A stretch of 64,000 bases of DNA from Mariannaea sp. PMI_226 (GCA_024336345.1 JANFOG010000004.1:1178001-1242000), one strand, 5' to 3'; shown: positions 1 through 14,116, counted from the stretch's first letter. The notes: generated by a model from the letters alone, not told the origin. Program-made: numbers and translations.

Positions 1-1691
1 GTCAATTTTCTCCTCTTGGCCAAGAGAAAAAAAAAATCTTCCTAAACAACTAGGATAAAAATAGCAGAAATGAAATATTCATAATACGTACTATGTAAAT
101 CTCCTTGATGCTTCTCAGCTACTGGCAGGGGGGAAGGGAGCGGAAGTGGGGACATGGTCCTGGCTGTTCCCCGATGCAATCAACTTTTTTCAGCTGCAGT
201 TCTCCATCACGCAAATACCCCGTCCACACCAATTACGAAGCTGAAAAAAAGCGAGCAGATCCTGTACAGCACTCTCTGGCCATCGGACCACTTTACACTC
301 ATATTATTTTGGTTTGGGCAAAAAAAATTTCCCTCCGTTTCCTCATTGAGACTTGAGACCATCATGGTGATCCTTCCATTTCACCAGCCCCAGTGACCAT
401 TAGTCAAGGAAAGATATCTAAATATCGGTGTCTGGCTCTCTCGTCCAAGTCACATGGATATCTATCACAGTGCCGGCGCCAGCTCTCGTAGTGACCTGTT
501 GAGGGCCCGTTGAGGAGCCCCATCTCAAGCCACACATCGGACAATGCAGGGTCTTTAATCACTTACATACAGCAGAGCGTTGCCTGACCTGATAATCCGT
601 ACCAGATATGTCCTGCTTTCGGTGTGCCTGCTACTGAATGCACCCTTGGTGGGTTGTAGATAGCTACCATAACATAGTAATTCGTAGGCACGTACAGATG
701 TACTCCGTACATACTTAGTAGTAGTTTCTTATTATAACTCAGACCGCCACTTCTGTCATGTGCCCTCTTGTAGCCTGCACTGCGTGCCAATGATATAGCT
801 CCCCCTCCCAAAGTCATGGAGATTGAGGCGGCCAGCTCATCTTCACCCATCTAGGCAGAACCTTGGTTCAATATACTCCGTGCAGCTACTTGGTGGGGTT
901 TCATTAGGGAAATATACTATGTAGAAGAAAGCGAAAATAAAATAAAAATAAGGTGAGACATCCATGACGCAGAATAAGCCGTCGCTTACGCCTAGAGATC
1001 TAGACAAATCTTGATAACATTTCATCAAAGCGCCTGCGTCCGCCGCAGGGGCAACCACAAAGCAGTTGCTTCGTACGCTCATTCGTCAATGCATCATGTA
1101 GGTACAGCACGGCACAAAAGCCGTGAGATCCATGTTCTTCTCTGTCCGATAGGACAAACAGTGAATACATGCCAAGGATGGGGGCGTGCGTTGCATGTAA
1201 GCACATCTTTGTGCTGTTCGGTACCCCATACATTGACTCCTTCATTCATACATACATACAGACAACGAAGGACTACAGTAAGTCTGTACCAAGCAACAAG
1301 GATTTTGTGATTTGTCTAGTCTTTTTTGTATCTGCCGCTCACTACATAGTCTAACACACCTCTCACGTTAGCACCTTGCTTCAACTACTCAGTCAAAGGG
1401 CTCAGAAGCCTCCCCATGCCAGGTCTTTCACACCAAGCGCTCAACAGTCTGGACTCCGTATACTTTGTAGAACGGAGAGCTAGATATATGACACCTCTAT
1501 AACTCCATGCTACACGCAGTCATTATCATGCCGAAATCATAAAACTCGTGGCGCCCTCAACCCCCTTTACACGCTCCCTCCTCCCCTTGGCGCCAGCTAA
1601 TCTCCACGTCCTTTATAATGTGGCTTTCTAGTCCAGGCGCTTCAGAATTCGTACTCGTTGTCATCGAATCGTACTTCCACACTCGTTCCCT
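1..1691. other. Intergenic, no gene seen
   Basis: This stretch lies downstream of the guanine deaminase gene. It holds only short open frames (under 100 codons) with no recognisable protein character. Three copies of an ACTCCGT-type word occur (701-710, 873-880, 1454-1460). No RNA gene was recognised. Confidence 0.6.
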
Positions 1692-3172
1692 CTATCGTCT
1701 TGAGTGAACAAGTCGCCCCTTAACCCAAACTCTCTTCGTGTTCCTGTCATCGCCATTGTACACCCATTTGTTCACCAGCTCCTCCCAGGTCTCCCACCCA
1801 AACACATCCACGTTACCCCCGTCTTCGTCTTGAGGATATCCCCGATCATCCATACTCGAAAGCCCTATCATCTGCGCATCCCAGTCCATGCCCTCTTCAA
1901 ATGCGCCGATTCGGCCCTCCAGCCCCACAACTGCCGCTCCGCCCCGAGTCGCAAGGTACAGTACCTCCTCGACCGACAACGTGGCCCGTTCCCGCTCCGG
2001 GTCAGCCGAGGGGATACCCATGGCCACATGCCGACTCACAAGGGCCGCCTGCCGTGCCGCCTCCAGGATCGAGGGGCTGTAACCACCGGACATGTCGGTG
2101 CCTAAGCCTACGGTGATGCCGTGGTCCCACATCCAGCGCACCCGAGCGGCGCCGCTGGTCAGGGAACTATTGCTGCATGGGCAGTGTGAGATCTTGCTGC
2201 CTCGTTCGGCAATGAGCTTTGCTTCATCTTCGCTCAGATGAACAGCGTGTGCTAAGATAGTTCGAGGGGTTAACAGGCCGCAGTCTTCGTACACCCCGGT
2301 GTAAGAGCTCGATTCGGGGAAGAGGTCAGCCACGATGGCAATCTCCCCTTCGTTCTCCGAGACATGAGTTTGCACTGGCAAGTCCATTTCTCGCTGAATC
2401 TTGGATAGGCCCTTGAGAGACTCGCTCGTGCATGTAGGCCCGAAACGGGGTGTCAGGATGGGGGAGACCAGGTCAAAGTCTGGATCTATGTCTCGTATAT
2501 GCTGGATGGTCTGAAGCGTCTTCTCCAGTCCCTCCTGGGCGCTCTCATCTCTGTAGTAGGGAGGGCACATTGGGCGGTAGTCCATGCACACTCTTCCGAC
2601 GAAAGCTCGTTGGCCCAGTGACAAGCAGAGATCAGCGAGGAGATTGGTGGCATCCACGTCAAGTGTAGCAAAGTACGAGGCCGTGGTAGTTCCATGAGAA
2701 AGTGATCGCCGCACACACGCTGTGTAAACACGACGGGCCTTAGTCAGGTCCGCCAAGCTCGCCTCCAACGGAAATGTGTACGTTTCCAGCCAGTCCATGA
2801 GAGTAGACTTGCCAAATATGCCAACATTGGGATACTGCGGCGCGTGCACATGTGAATCTGGATGTTTCATTTAGCATTCGGCATCGATGAGAACGGCTCT
2901 AGGAGGCAGGACTAGGAGAACTCACCGATGAAGCCGGGGAAGAAGAACTGGTTTGGATTTGCGATGTGAAAGTCTACCTCTTGTGTGTCCCAGCCAAGCT
3001 CGCTCAATATGGGGCTCTCTTTGGGGTCGAAACTGGAACACTCCTTTTCGATCTTTACAATCTTGCCATCGATGTCAACACAGACGACGGTGTCATGAAG
3101 ATAGTTTAACTCTTGGGGGTTCTTGCTGAAGATGAAGGTCCCCACGAAGACCTGCTTCCGCATTCGCGCCAT
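1692..3172 (-). CDS. gud1: Guanine deaminase (amidohydrolase)
   Basis: It hydrolyses guanine to xanthine and ammonia in purine salvage, probably in the cytosol. There are two exons, 3172-2926 and 2857-1692, split by a 68-bp GTGAGT...CAG intron, giving 470 residues, the usual length for the family. The intron falls just before the metal motif: exon 1 ends PGFI and exon 2 opens DSHVHAPQ, with zinc ligands His85 and His87. Further amidohydrolase motifs are THVSENEGE (His about 247), LAHAVHLSEDE (His about 286) and GLGTDMSGGYSPS (Asp about 337). The stretch SHCPCSNSSL is typical of the guanine deaminase/ATZ-TRZ branch. The start is the ATG at 3172 (MARMRKQVF). The neighbouring FAS genes have no evident link to it. 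Identity is strong; exact splice points are inferred. Confidence 0.93.
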
Positions 3173-4906
3173 GTTTAAAACCTATGGGCTTGAGCTTGTC
3201 GCGAGGTGGTGGATAGGGGGGTTATGATGAGGCGACGAAGGTGGTTGTTTTTTGGGGACAGACTTGAACCGAATCCAATTGATAAGATATTCAAGTACTT
3301 CAGGTGGGCAGGGGAGCGCTCTCGGAATAAAACGCCCTGAAAGGCTGCTAGCAATGAATCCGTGGGCCTCTGTAAAGTTACCTAAGGCAGTTTTGGGGCT
3401 GGCTCGAGCCAAACTTGTTGTCAAATAAATGAAATACTCGGGAAGAAAAGCGCAGCACTGTTCAAATAGAGACGGCCGAGTCGAAAAGAGCCCAGATACG
3501 GTCTGACGAGATGATTATTATATTTATATAATATCAAAAGGGGGGGGGGGGGGAGAGAATGGGGCTCTGAAAGTACTTCGTACCTCGGGTCTCCGATGCT
3601 TGATTAGGTAGTTAGGCGTTGAGCGAAGTGTCTAGTGCGCTCCGTATGAACGTGGTACAGTGCAGTGGTTGTGATGTGGTTTGTCTAGTACCTCCTCACC
3701 TTGGGGGTAGTAAATTGATTTAGTTACTGTAGGTCGCCGACGCAGCCAACCAGAGAAGCCCAGTCGTTGGAATTACCTAAATAGGGGAATGACAAAAGCG
3801 GGCGACTAACAGGTTGCTGACGTTACCTACATAAATAACTAGGCAAGTAGACGCTCAACATTTATATACTCCGTTGGTAAGTTACCTGAATTGAGGTGCG
3901 CCTCAGGTGTAAAGATGAAAGATGGAATGGTTGCACTCACTCTGTTACGCCAGGAAGCACAAGAAGAAAAAAAAGAAATAAATAAATCTTCTTGTACATA
4001 CCAAACAACCTTGGTGTCTCGACAATCAATCGGTTAGCCACGGGATACATTTTAAGACATACAAACAGGCAGGTAATCTTCAATTACTGTACAGTAGGCA
4101 CTGGTGATAAATGGGTAGCAAACCGATAGGCCGTCTCCGCCGCTCCATCTTACCTAGTACCCCACCTAATTGCCCCCGGCGGTCGCCGGCAGCCGACTGC
4201 TACTCTTTGGAGGGGGGGAAAAAAAGGCTGGAGTTCTCCGTCTCCGTCCTCCCATTGTCCTCCGTACGCCGGTGCCGCCGCCGGCCCATTATGGAGGGAG
4301 AGAGACCCTTGTCGTGGGATACAGTAGAATAAGTCAAGTCAAAAACAAAGATAACAGAGTATGTGTCCTCTGATATCTAACCCTCTTTACATTGTACCTA
4401 CATTCCTATCACATCACAGACCCAATCTCAACCAAACACGACTGTCAGAGTGCATCGCCCCCCGCGCCGCAAGATACAAATCCACTCGCTCAGGAACAGG
4501 ACCTAGATAACATGGAGTACAGATACCATGGAGTACAGAGTAGAGGCAGCAAGATAGGTGTGTCACTTATAATTTCCATCACATGCGTAACCCACACCTT
4601 GAGCAAGTAGATTATACCAATGACAAAGAATGTACCACGTTTTAAGATGACCACATAAACACACACACAAACATTCATTTTTATTATTGATCATCCAACG
4701 AGCAACATTTGACACACAAACTTGGTTTTCAGAAAAAGAGTTCTAATTAATCTATCAACAATCAACAACAGCAAAACAGCATTAAACGCCTCTACTAAAG
4801 AATACATCATTATATGCTTCCGTAACTAAATAAGCCAATTCGAGCATGTTTATATCCCTGCCTCCCCTTCATCATCATTGCTTTCCTGCGTTTTATATCT
4901 CTAAAT
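3173..4906. other. Intergenic between guanine deaminase 5' end and FAS beta 3' end
   Basis: This contains the presumed guanine deaminase promoter on the right of that gene and the FAS beta 3' untranslated region near 4700-4906. A 14-base G run lies at 3540-3553. The small open frames at 3182-3424 and 4111-4373 show no protein features and are not called. Confidence 0.55.
3540..3553. repeat. 14-base G homopolymer
   Basis: This is a run of G in spacer sequence. Similar runs occur at 56919-56933 (C) and 60140-60152 (G). Length should be treated with care because such runs are error-prone in assemblies. Confidence 0.8.
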
Positions 4907-7900
4907 TTAAGCAGCAGCGCCAGGGCCATCATAATCAAGGCTCGAGCCGCTGTCGCTGCCATCCGCACCGTTGGTGGCAGCCTCATCCTGAACATACTTG
5001 TCCCAGTTGGCCAACACGGCACCAATCTTGGGCGAGTTGGTCAACTTGTAGACATCCTCAAAGTACTCCTTGGTGAGGGCGAAAGGCTTGGCCGTGACGT
5101 TGGGAATGTACTTTCCAACCAGCTTCGAGGGATCGATTGATGTCTTGTTGATCTTCTTCAGCAGGAAGGATCGGAAAGGCTTCACACCGGATCGCAGGAA
5201 CGTCGAGTGGAAGGGCACATCGATGCCACGGAGAGGGATGGTAGCAAAGCCACGCTCCAGCTCCAGAGGCTGGGGCTTGTTGAGAGTCTTCTCCGCGCAA
5301 CCACGGATGATCTCTCGGAGGTGACCCTTGGCCTCCTCAATGTGCTCCTTCATCTCATCGATGTCAATCTTCTGCACCTTGAGGAAGTTGGTGACACCGG
5401 CTAGCGTGTCAAGAGCACGCAGGTCACCGGCACACACGTACTGCATGTTGGCAATGTTGTAGTTGACAATCTCCAGGAGCCATCCAGTCTCCTCAGCAAT
5501 GTTGTCAACAACGAACTGAAGTGCAGCCTCGTTGAATGTCTTGCTGATGCGGCTGGGGTTAACAGCGCACATGGAGTAGTTGGAGCGTCCAGCGGCATCA
5601 CGCTCGACGGCAACCTGCATGGTAAGACCACGGTAGAACACGACTGACACCAAGCTCTCAATAGGCATAACCTCGGCCAGGGCAGCCAGGGCAGAGTATT
5701 CACCAAGAGAGTGACCAGCAAAGGTGCTATCACGGGGCACAAGACCCTTAGCCTTCATGTCCTCGAAGCTAGCCTTCTCCATAAGAGTAAGGGCAGGCTG
5801 AGTAAATTGAGTGGCAGACAAAAGACCGGTGGGAGATCGGTAAGTGTACGAGGTGGTAGTCTCATCGATGTCCTTGAAAATCTTCTCAGACTTAATAGTA
5901 CCGTCGGCAGCCACGGTCTCGAACGTCATGGTAATGTAGTTCTGACGGATTGCCTTACCACGGGGGCCACCAAAGTGAATGGTCAGCTCCTTGGGGTTGT
6001 TCTTGACAATGTCGGTAATAGAGAAGCCTGAAAAATTGTTGGTTAGTTACAAGGCACGATAAGACAAAAGACAGATTAGCCATCACTCACCATAGTTATC
6101 GAGGAGATACTTGTCGGCGCGATCCCAAACTTCCTTAGCAACAGGGCTGCTAGCATAAAGCTCCATACCCATGCCCTGTTCCTGAGAGCCCTGGCCAGTG
6201 AAGACGTAGGCAGTCACAGGTTGCTCAACCTCAGCGGTACCCTCGAGAACCTTGTCCTCAGTCTCCTTGTTGCGGACCACCACGTTGATGATCTTGCGGC
6301 CAGACACCATACCAGCATGCTGGAGGTTAACCTCAATGTCGTCGTGAGGCAGAACCATGCCAACAAGAGAGGCGTGGAAGCTGCGGATACGGCCGATGTT
6401 GTTCTCGGCAGCCCAGGTTTCGACGAGACTTCGAACGGCAGCGCTGGAGTACATGCCGTGAGTGATAGTGCCAGGAAGGTTGGCATAGGTGGAGAAGACA
6501 CGAGAAACGTGGATGGGGTTGTAATCGCCGGACACACGAGCGTAGTTCTCGTTGGAGGCAGGAGCACGAAGCTGCAGAGGGGTCTTGCCACTGAGAGGGA
6601 TGGGATTCTCAAAGTTGATGGGCTGCTCAATAGGAGAACCGTTGCGCTGGAGGTAGTCAATGACAGGGTTGCCATGAGACTCGCCCGCTTCGTAATCAAC
6701 GCTGGCAATCTGGATGACCTCCTTAGTGGGAAGCTCGAGCAGAACCTGGCCTCGAGTCTCAACATTGCTAAAGACGTCCTTGTTCTTGAAACGGACCAGG
6801 CTCTGGAGACGGAAGGTCAAAGTCTGGCCAAGGAGCTCGATATCGCGAGGCAGCTCATCAATAGAGAACCATTGCTTGGAACGCAGAACAGCGACATCCT
6901 TGGTGGTAGCGAGATGAACTTGCATAGGAGTCTCAGTCTTTCGCTGGAAGGTGTTCTCGTAGTCGGTGTAGGCGCCACGGTAGAGGAACTGGGAGGTAAC
7001 CTCCATCACGGGCTCACCGTCACGGACCAGGGTTCCACAAACCTCGACCATCTTACCGGCTTCCTGGTTGATGACGGCATTGATCTGAGCGGTAGTAGAG
7101 ACCTCGTCGCCCTTCTTCAGAGGTTCAGCGCCAGGGATCATGCGGAACTGGTTGGAAAGATGGACGAGCTTCAGTAGATCACCGTCAATGGTGCGAGGGA
7201 AAATGGGCTTGGTGATTGCCTTCCAGCCAATGACAATAGCAAAGTCCATTGGGGCAAAGACAGTCTTACCAGGTCGGTCAACAAAGGCCTCTCCAGTGTT
7301 ACCAACGGCGTGGACGAAGTCGTTGATGTCTTCGCCAGTAACAACGCTCTTGCCACCGTCAAAGGTGCTGGTAACATCAGCGTCAAGATCAACGGGCTCA
7401 GCTCCAAACCAAGCCTTCCAGTAGAACTCCTTGATGCGGTCATTGCGACCCGTCATGACCTCTCTGATGGGAGAATAGCCTGCCTCGGGGTGGTAGGTGA
7501 ACTGGAGATCAAGAGCGACTGGCTCTCCGAGCGCAGTAGTATCCTTGATCAACTTAACATGAATGACATTGTCGCCGGCCATCTTAATCTCGATGACGTC
7601 AACATACTGGTTGTGTCGAGGCTGCTCTCGCACCAGAATGACGGTCTTGCTAGGGTCATTGGGGTACTGGATCTCAACAAAGAGGCCTCGGGCAGGGGCC
7701 AGAATGCGGCGAATAGGGTTGTTCTCAAACTTCTGGCCTTGGACAACAACATCGGCCATGAGAAGGGCGTGGCGCCAGCTCCTGTTGGGGCCAGCCAGCA
7801 GCGAGAGCCAGGAGTCAAGTTCAGGCATAGTCGCGGTGGCAGCGGAGGAGAGGCGGTAGGTGTTCTTAGTAGCATCGTAGTTAACAGTAAGACCCTCGAC

Positions 7901-10900
7901 ATCAAGAGGAATCTCAGGGTCGACCAACTTTCCACCGAAGTACTCGGTGACAGGAATAGTGGCCTTGTTGTTGTTATATAAGTCCTTGGTCAACATGTCA
8001 ATGTGACCCTCGTGGATATCGTCAAGGATTTCCTTAATAGGCTGGTCAATAACCGTAGAGAACTTGGCAGCAGCGGGACCTTGAAGAATGCAAGTACGGC
8101 CGACGTCCTGGCCCACGATGGCATCGAGGTCCTCAGACTGCCACAGGGAGTCCTTCTTGAAGTAGAACTCGAAGTTGTCATCAAGAACAGGGATGAAAGT
8201 AACAGGCTTCATGGTAGGACGGAGAGTCATGATCAAGAAGTACTGCACATCCTGAGCGGTAAGAATCTGAGTATCAGCGTCAGGGTAGGCAGCCAAGATA
8301 CGATCGACAACAGCAAAAGGCTGGTTGAGGTCGGCATAGCTTTGAAGCAGAGAAGGCTTGCCAGCGGAGGAAGTGAAACGCTCCTCAAGACGGTGAATAA
8401 AGTCACCGGTGAACACGGAATAAGAGCGGTCGATCCAGCGAGACTGATGCTTGACATAGAGAAGTTCAACGCAACGTCGCAGAACCTCACCGTAGGTCAT
8501 CTCATCCAGGTCAACAGCCACACCATCCTTGTTTTGACCGAACCAGACCTTCTGGAAGTCGTCGTTCAATTTCTTGATGATATACTCCTTCTGCTTCAGA
8601 AGTTCAGCAACACGCTTCTCCTTGGGGATGGTGAAAATCTTCTTGTCCATCTCTGCCCAGAAACGAACACCACGGGTGGCGAGCTTATGAATAGGCTCAC
8701 CCATCTCTGACCGAACAGTGAGAACACCACCGGCAGGGCCTTTGTAAGTCTCCTCCCATTGACTGTCGTCAAGACCAGGGGCATCAACGATAGCCTGCTT
8801 AGCAGCCTTGGCGGTGTGAGCCTCCTTGGCGACCATCATGCGACTACCGAACAAGCAACCGTCGAAGGGCATGGGGGGGTAGCCGTATTTCTTAGACCAT
8901 TGGCCTGTGATGTAAGGGTAGGTGTCCTCAGAACCTCCGAAACCACTACCAGCGACAAGAATAATGTTCTCTTGACGGCGAATGCGGCCATACATCTGCA
9001 AAACGGGCTGGTGGAAGTCTTCGAAAGAGTGATGGCCACCGCCACGACCACCAGTCCACTGAAGAAGGACAGGGAAGGTAGGGTTAGCCTTAGCAATGTT
9101 GATGACAGCTTGGATAGCATCAACGGAACCAGGCTTGAAGGAGATGTGCTTCAAGCCAAGAGTCTCAATGTACTCATTAGCAACCTCGATGGAGGGAACA
9201 CCAGCACCGATAGTAAGACCCTCAATAGGGACACCCTCGGCGCGGAGTTTGCCAATGAGAGGAATCTGCCAGGACATAGCACGGGGGTTGACGTAGATCA
9301 AGTTGACAGAAATTCCTCGGCCGGCGGGGATTGCATTCTCAATCTTCTTGATGGCGTCAGTCATCATAGGACCAATGAAGTAACCGCCACCAGCAAGCTC
9401 AATATGGTAGCCAGCATTCATAGTGGCAGCAACAAAGTCCCAAGGAACAGTTGCGGGCGTCATACCAGCAACAACAATGGGGGGAAGACCGAGCAGACGA
9501 CTCATCTTGGTATCAAGATAGGTGCGACCACCCTTGGTGGTAACCAGACGAGGGCCGAATTCCTTGACCCAGTCGATGGCATACTTCACAGCGTTCTCCT
9601 CGTCTCTATCGAAGACCTCAGGCTTGTAACCAACCTCGGACATGGAACCCTCGACAGTGCCCGCGAGAATAACACGCACACCACCACCTTCCTTGTTACG
9701 GCTGGTCAGAACACCAAGACCGGAAATACCACCAGGACCAAAATCGAGAATATGGGTGGCATCAGGGAATACAGTTGCCTTTTCCCAGTTGACAGGATCC
9801 CGGGTAATGAGTCGAACCAGGTCAGGAACGATGTTACCCTTAATCTCGCGAAGATCCTTGCCAGTGTTGGTATCGAATACAGCGATACCCAAAGAGCTGG
9901 AATCGATATTGATATGCTTGAGATCTTCGTCAATCATAGCAGTAGCCTCAGAGAGGTAGTTGCTGTGGAAGGGAGCGGTGATAGGCAGGAATCGGTTGAC
10001 GAATCGGACCTTTCGTTCCGTGTAAGGGATTCGGTTCTGGTCAAGACCGGTGGGTGCCTTGACCTTTCGGAGCTGAGAGTTCAGGCCGTAGAGGGAGGTA
10101 GGAGGACCAGTGACAACCAGGTTACGAGGGCTGTTGATCAGAGAGATGCTGATGTGACGATCAGCGGGAAGGTACTGGTTGGTAGCATCGATGTGCTTCT
10201 GGACCTCGGTCTGGGAGAGGTCACGGATGCTAAGCATGGGAGTAGGAGTGCCTTCACCATGGTCCTGAGACTCCCGGAGCATGCTAGGGGTCATAGACGT
10301 GATGGGGAAAGCCTGCTGGCTGCGAGTTCCGATCCAGAACAGCATGGTCAGGACTGACGTAGTGATCTCGCGCCACGACTCCCAAGAATCCGCTGCAGCA
10401 GTGGCAGCAGCCATGACGATACCTTGGGAATGACCTGTAGTACCAGTGATGCGTTCTCGAAGCATACCAGGATGCACACCGAGGACCTTGCATGTCACCT
10501 CATAATGGGCGAGCTGCACGAGACCAATCAGAGGGAAACTGACGGGTGCAGAAATGAGGTAGTCGACATCAGGAGTAGCGTCAGCGTTGTGAAGCCAGTT
10601 CATGACATCAAGGCCCTTGGGGAACATCTTCTCCGCACTGGGCTTCTTTGACAGGGTCTGAAGGAGCTCGGCTGATGAGGTCACAAGATCATTGATGAAG
10701 GTTGAGTAAGTCTTGAAAATCTCGCGGAGCTCCTCGAAATACTCCTCGATATTTCCCTGGCCACCAAAAATGGTGTAGATCTCAGCAGAACCGTCCTCGG
10801 CAGCTCGGAAGAGAGCAGAAGCATGGGGCTTAATTGGTCGGTTGCACACGGCGCGAGCCGTGTAGTAGCTGCGAATGAACTCTAGCTTCTTGGCCTCAAT

Positions 10901-11284
10901 GCCAGGAAGAGTGGCAGCGACCGCGTGAACCTCGTTCCCGCGGAGGAAATTACGTTCAAACTCGTTAAGGACGAGCTTGAGCACCTCCTCCGATGAGCCC
11001 TGCTCATCATCCTCACCCTCCTCGACTTCGTGTGCGATGAGTCCGAGATATCTCGCTACCAGCTCTGGGACGGATGAAGGCTCGTCATCTTGAGCAAGCT
11101 CGTCGGTGGCGGCGGGTAAGCTGGCAATGAACTGGTCTTTCAATTGAGAGGCGGTGAAATGGAGGTTTGTGGGAACGAGTAGGGAAGTTTCGAGAGAGCC
11201 GTGAGACAGGGTCAACGGTCGCAGCGAGGCGCTGGATCTGGGGGTGGAGATGCCCGTCTGAGGGCCATTTCCAGAGTTGTACAT
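4907..11284 (-). CDS. fas1: Fatty acid synthase beta subunit
   Basis: This is the beta chain of the cytosolic type I fungal fatty acid synthase (alpha6beta6), making palmitoyl/stearoyl-CoA from acetyl- and malonyl-CoA. Two exons, 11284-6091 and 6027-4907, are joined across a 63-bp intron, giving 2104 residues, the normal length. Domains in order: acetyltransferase with GHSQG (Ser286); an FMN enoyl reductase in the first half (motifs [19 protein letters not shown] and [14 protein letters not shown]); a dehydratase/hot-dog region with [12 protein letters not shown] and ITHGMYSS; a malonyl/palmitoyl transferase with [10 protein letters not shown] (Ser about 1838). The intron falls just inside the last domain (DNYG/FSITD). 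The start [11 protein letters not shown] followed by [17 protein letters not shown] matches the family N-terminus as I know it. It is divergent from the alpha gene at 15223. Long antisense open frames here are shadows. Confidence 0.97.
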
Positions 11285-13948
11285 GATGGAAGAAGGGGGT
11301 ATCGAAGAAAATCTGCGAGATGAAAAAATTCACACCGGTCAGTCCTCGTCCAAAGTGAAAGCTCTCTGCAGAGGCAAAAGAGCGAGAATGGCACAAAAGT
11401 CTCAACAAACCTATCAATTCAACTGGCAACACCAATCACAAAAAGGTGCGATGCTTATCCCCAAGGATGCTGGTGATGTGATCCGGCAACCCTGAATGTG
11501 CGAATGCTGGCTGGACCCCCGGGAGGTTGAAGGGGGGGAAATTAAGAGAAAGCTTGGATATAGTGTGGAGCGCGAAGAAGCACACAGCACGACTCCAGCC
11601 AGGCGTAAGACACGAGAGAAGGAAAGGAAGAAGGATGAAGAAGGACAATCTCGAGATGAAGGGTCAGAGGTCTAGAGAGCTCAAGGGCGAGATTGGTCGA
11701 CGGATGGTATAAGTCCAGGGCGAGAAATTTTGAGATCAGGAACAGACACCGGACACCGGCTATGGACAAGGTGTGGGTGTGACATCCGGATGATAGCGAC
11801 CGCTCAGCACCGACGCCAGCCAAAATTTCAATGGAAAGTTGTTGGGGATGAGCGATGGGCAATTGAGGGGTACGTATCTAGACCTAGCTTGAACTTACAC
11901 ACCCTCCCCCTCCTCCCCTCGTCTCCAGTCCTCCAGTTGTTCGCTTTCCCCTCAGCAGTCCCCTTTCCCGCCTTCCAGCAGAGGTACCCGCAAGCTAATG
12001 ACCACCTCCTAAGACGAAGGAGACCATAGCGCCAAATCAATTGCCAGGCGCCCGCCGGATTACGATTTTTTTTTTCCCAACTGCCATTGGCATGCACGGC
12101 CACATGGGGCGGCTTGTGCGATCCGCAGGGGATCCACGCCCCGAATGTAGCCTGCAGACCCCTTGCTCAATGGCAGAACTCCAAGTTACTTGAGAGCTTT
12201 GGAGGGGTCGGAATGCGGACTGAGGTTCGTACTGGTACTTGCGGTGTCAGCGTTGCCTCCACCCCGGGTGACTTCGGGGGGGGTGTTGTGCTACGTAAAG
12301 AAATTGTGGGTCATCGAGGGGCAATTATCTTTTTTTTTTCTGGCGGGCAATGTTGCCTCTCCAGAGTGTTACATACAGCAGGTGCCAGTCATTGCATAGG
12401 GTAGGTAGTTGAGTGAAGATAGTATTACTGATGTATTCATTTCTAGGCAGTACAAGACGTATGGAAGATATGTAATTAACTACTATGTCCACTGTAGTTC
12501 AGTATCGTTACAGGCCTTGGCCTAAAACTCCATTAAAGTTGCTGTTGAGAGTAACCTGTAACGTAGCGGACGGATGGGTGGAATTGTCATGATGAGTTTT
12601 TTGGTGAGAGGTTGATGCGCCGGCAACGAATCAGAAGCCCGCTAGGTACAGCGTTGGTTGCCACGGTTCCAAGTCAAGTCCCAGAGTAGTTCCTGTCAAA
12701 ACCACGAATACTAATCTCTCGGGCTGATTGCATAAGTTTGCAACTGTAACCATCAGACATTCCGAGTGCAATATTAGACCCAAAGGAACCCATACAGTGT
12801 ATCAATGATAGATTGGAAACCATCTCATTCTTAGCTCAGTCACGCTTATTCGCACATTGTAGCCCGAGTCTTCTTTGGATATCATGCAGTTAATTGTGCA
12901 CTGCACGCCTTTGTGAGCCTCAAGAGATCATGGTACACGCCTCTCACTCTTTCTGTGCGCAGGTTTTTCTTGGATGATATTTTCTCCTTTTACTTTTTTG
13001 GTTGATTGTCGTTGGTTGAATTTTATAGTATCGCCCAATTGGCAAGCCCGAACCCACGGGGCTCCCATTTTAGGATCCACTCACACCCCAGGACACATTC
13101 TAGATTTTTCCAAGCCGACTACGGTAAGTAACATCTCGGGCTTGACTACGTACATAGTACATACAAAACGAAGCCGTTTGATTGTTGACATTTCAACAAG
13201 CAGGGATTGTTCAATGTGAACCAGGCAACCAGGGTTTTTGAGAATCGTGTTTCAAATCATGTAGATGCTAGCGTATTGAGTGTTGCATTGTTCAATTGAT
13301 TGACTATCCGACTCTTCCGCAATGGAACTGCAGAGCCAAGCAATATCTGTTGGTTTGTCTCATTCCGTGGAATTTTTGCCGTTTCCCACCGCCTCGCCAA
13401 GGACAGCATGTTGCCTCATCCAAAAGATTCTCTCCACTTACCCACATCAACCCGCCGCCCAGTTCCCGAACTCAGTGGGGCAAATGCTACGGTACAGTAC
13501 AAACATTGGTTGAGGTCGAAGATGCACCAGATGCACCATATGCGCCGGATGCACATCAAATCTGTGGATGAATCAGCGGAATAGGTTCTCTGGACGAGTC
13601 AATGACTTGTCCATGAGCGGCCTGGTAACTAGAGCAGTTTCTGCAGATTAATACAGTAGTTAGTTCTAAGATCTCTCGATCAGTCGAATTAGCAAGAGCC
13701 GCAACCACCATTACAACAATATATATAATATTTTGCCTAGAAATGAGGAACAATGTCACAGCCAAGGCAGAGAAGCTATGAAGTTACAGCCCACAACAAC
13801 AAGAATGTCTCGAGGATAAACGTCTATCAACAAAAGCCGGTTGGCCGGATGTTCGCTACCGTGCTTCGTATCGGTACTTGCCCGATCATCAGTCTGGCTT
13901 TCAGAGTCGGGCCACAATGGTTATGCGAGATTGCACCACGTAACAACA

Positions 13949-13982
13949 TGAGGCAGGGAAGCTGCCTCAATGCTGCCTCAAT
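13949..13982. repeat. Inverted repeat plus tandem 11-mer in FAS spacer
   Basis: TGAGGCAG (13949-13956) is followed after 5 bases by its exact complement CTGCCTCA (13962-13969). The 11-mer GCTGCCTCAAT is then repeated twice in tandem (13961-13971, 13972-13982). It is a hairpin-capable or dimeric-site-like element of unknown role. Confidence 0.6.
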
Positions 13983-14116
13983 GAAGGAGGTTCTGAGGAA
14001 TGATGGGGAATTGTCGTCACTTCAACATTGAGGCTTACTTAACGTATCCGTCATCACAACGCAGATGTCGACAGATTTGGAAACCTTAGATAGGATGCAA
14101 ATGATTGACAGCCGTG

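Noticed and set aside
8759..10357. 532-codon open frame antisense to FAS beta
   Set aside because: It lies entirely within the strongly supported FAS beta coding frame; biased codon use leaves the opposite strand poor in stops. The translation has no family features.
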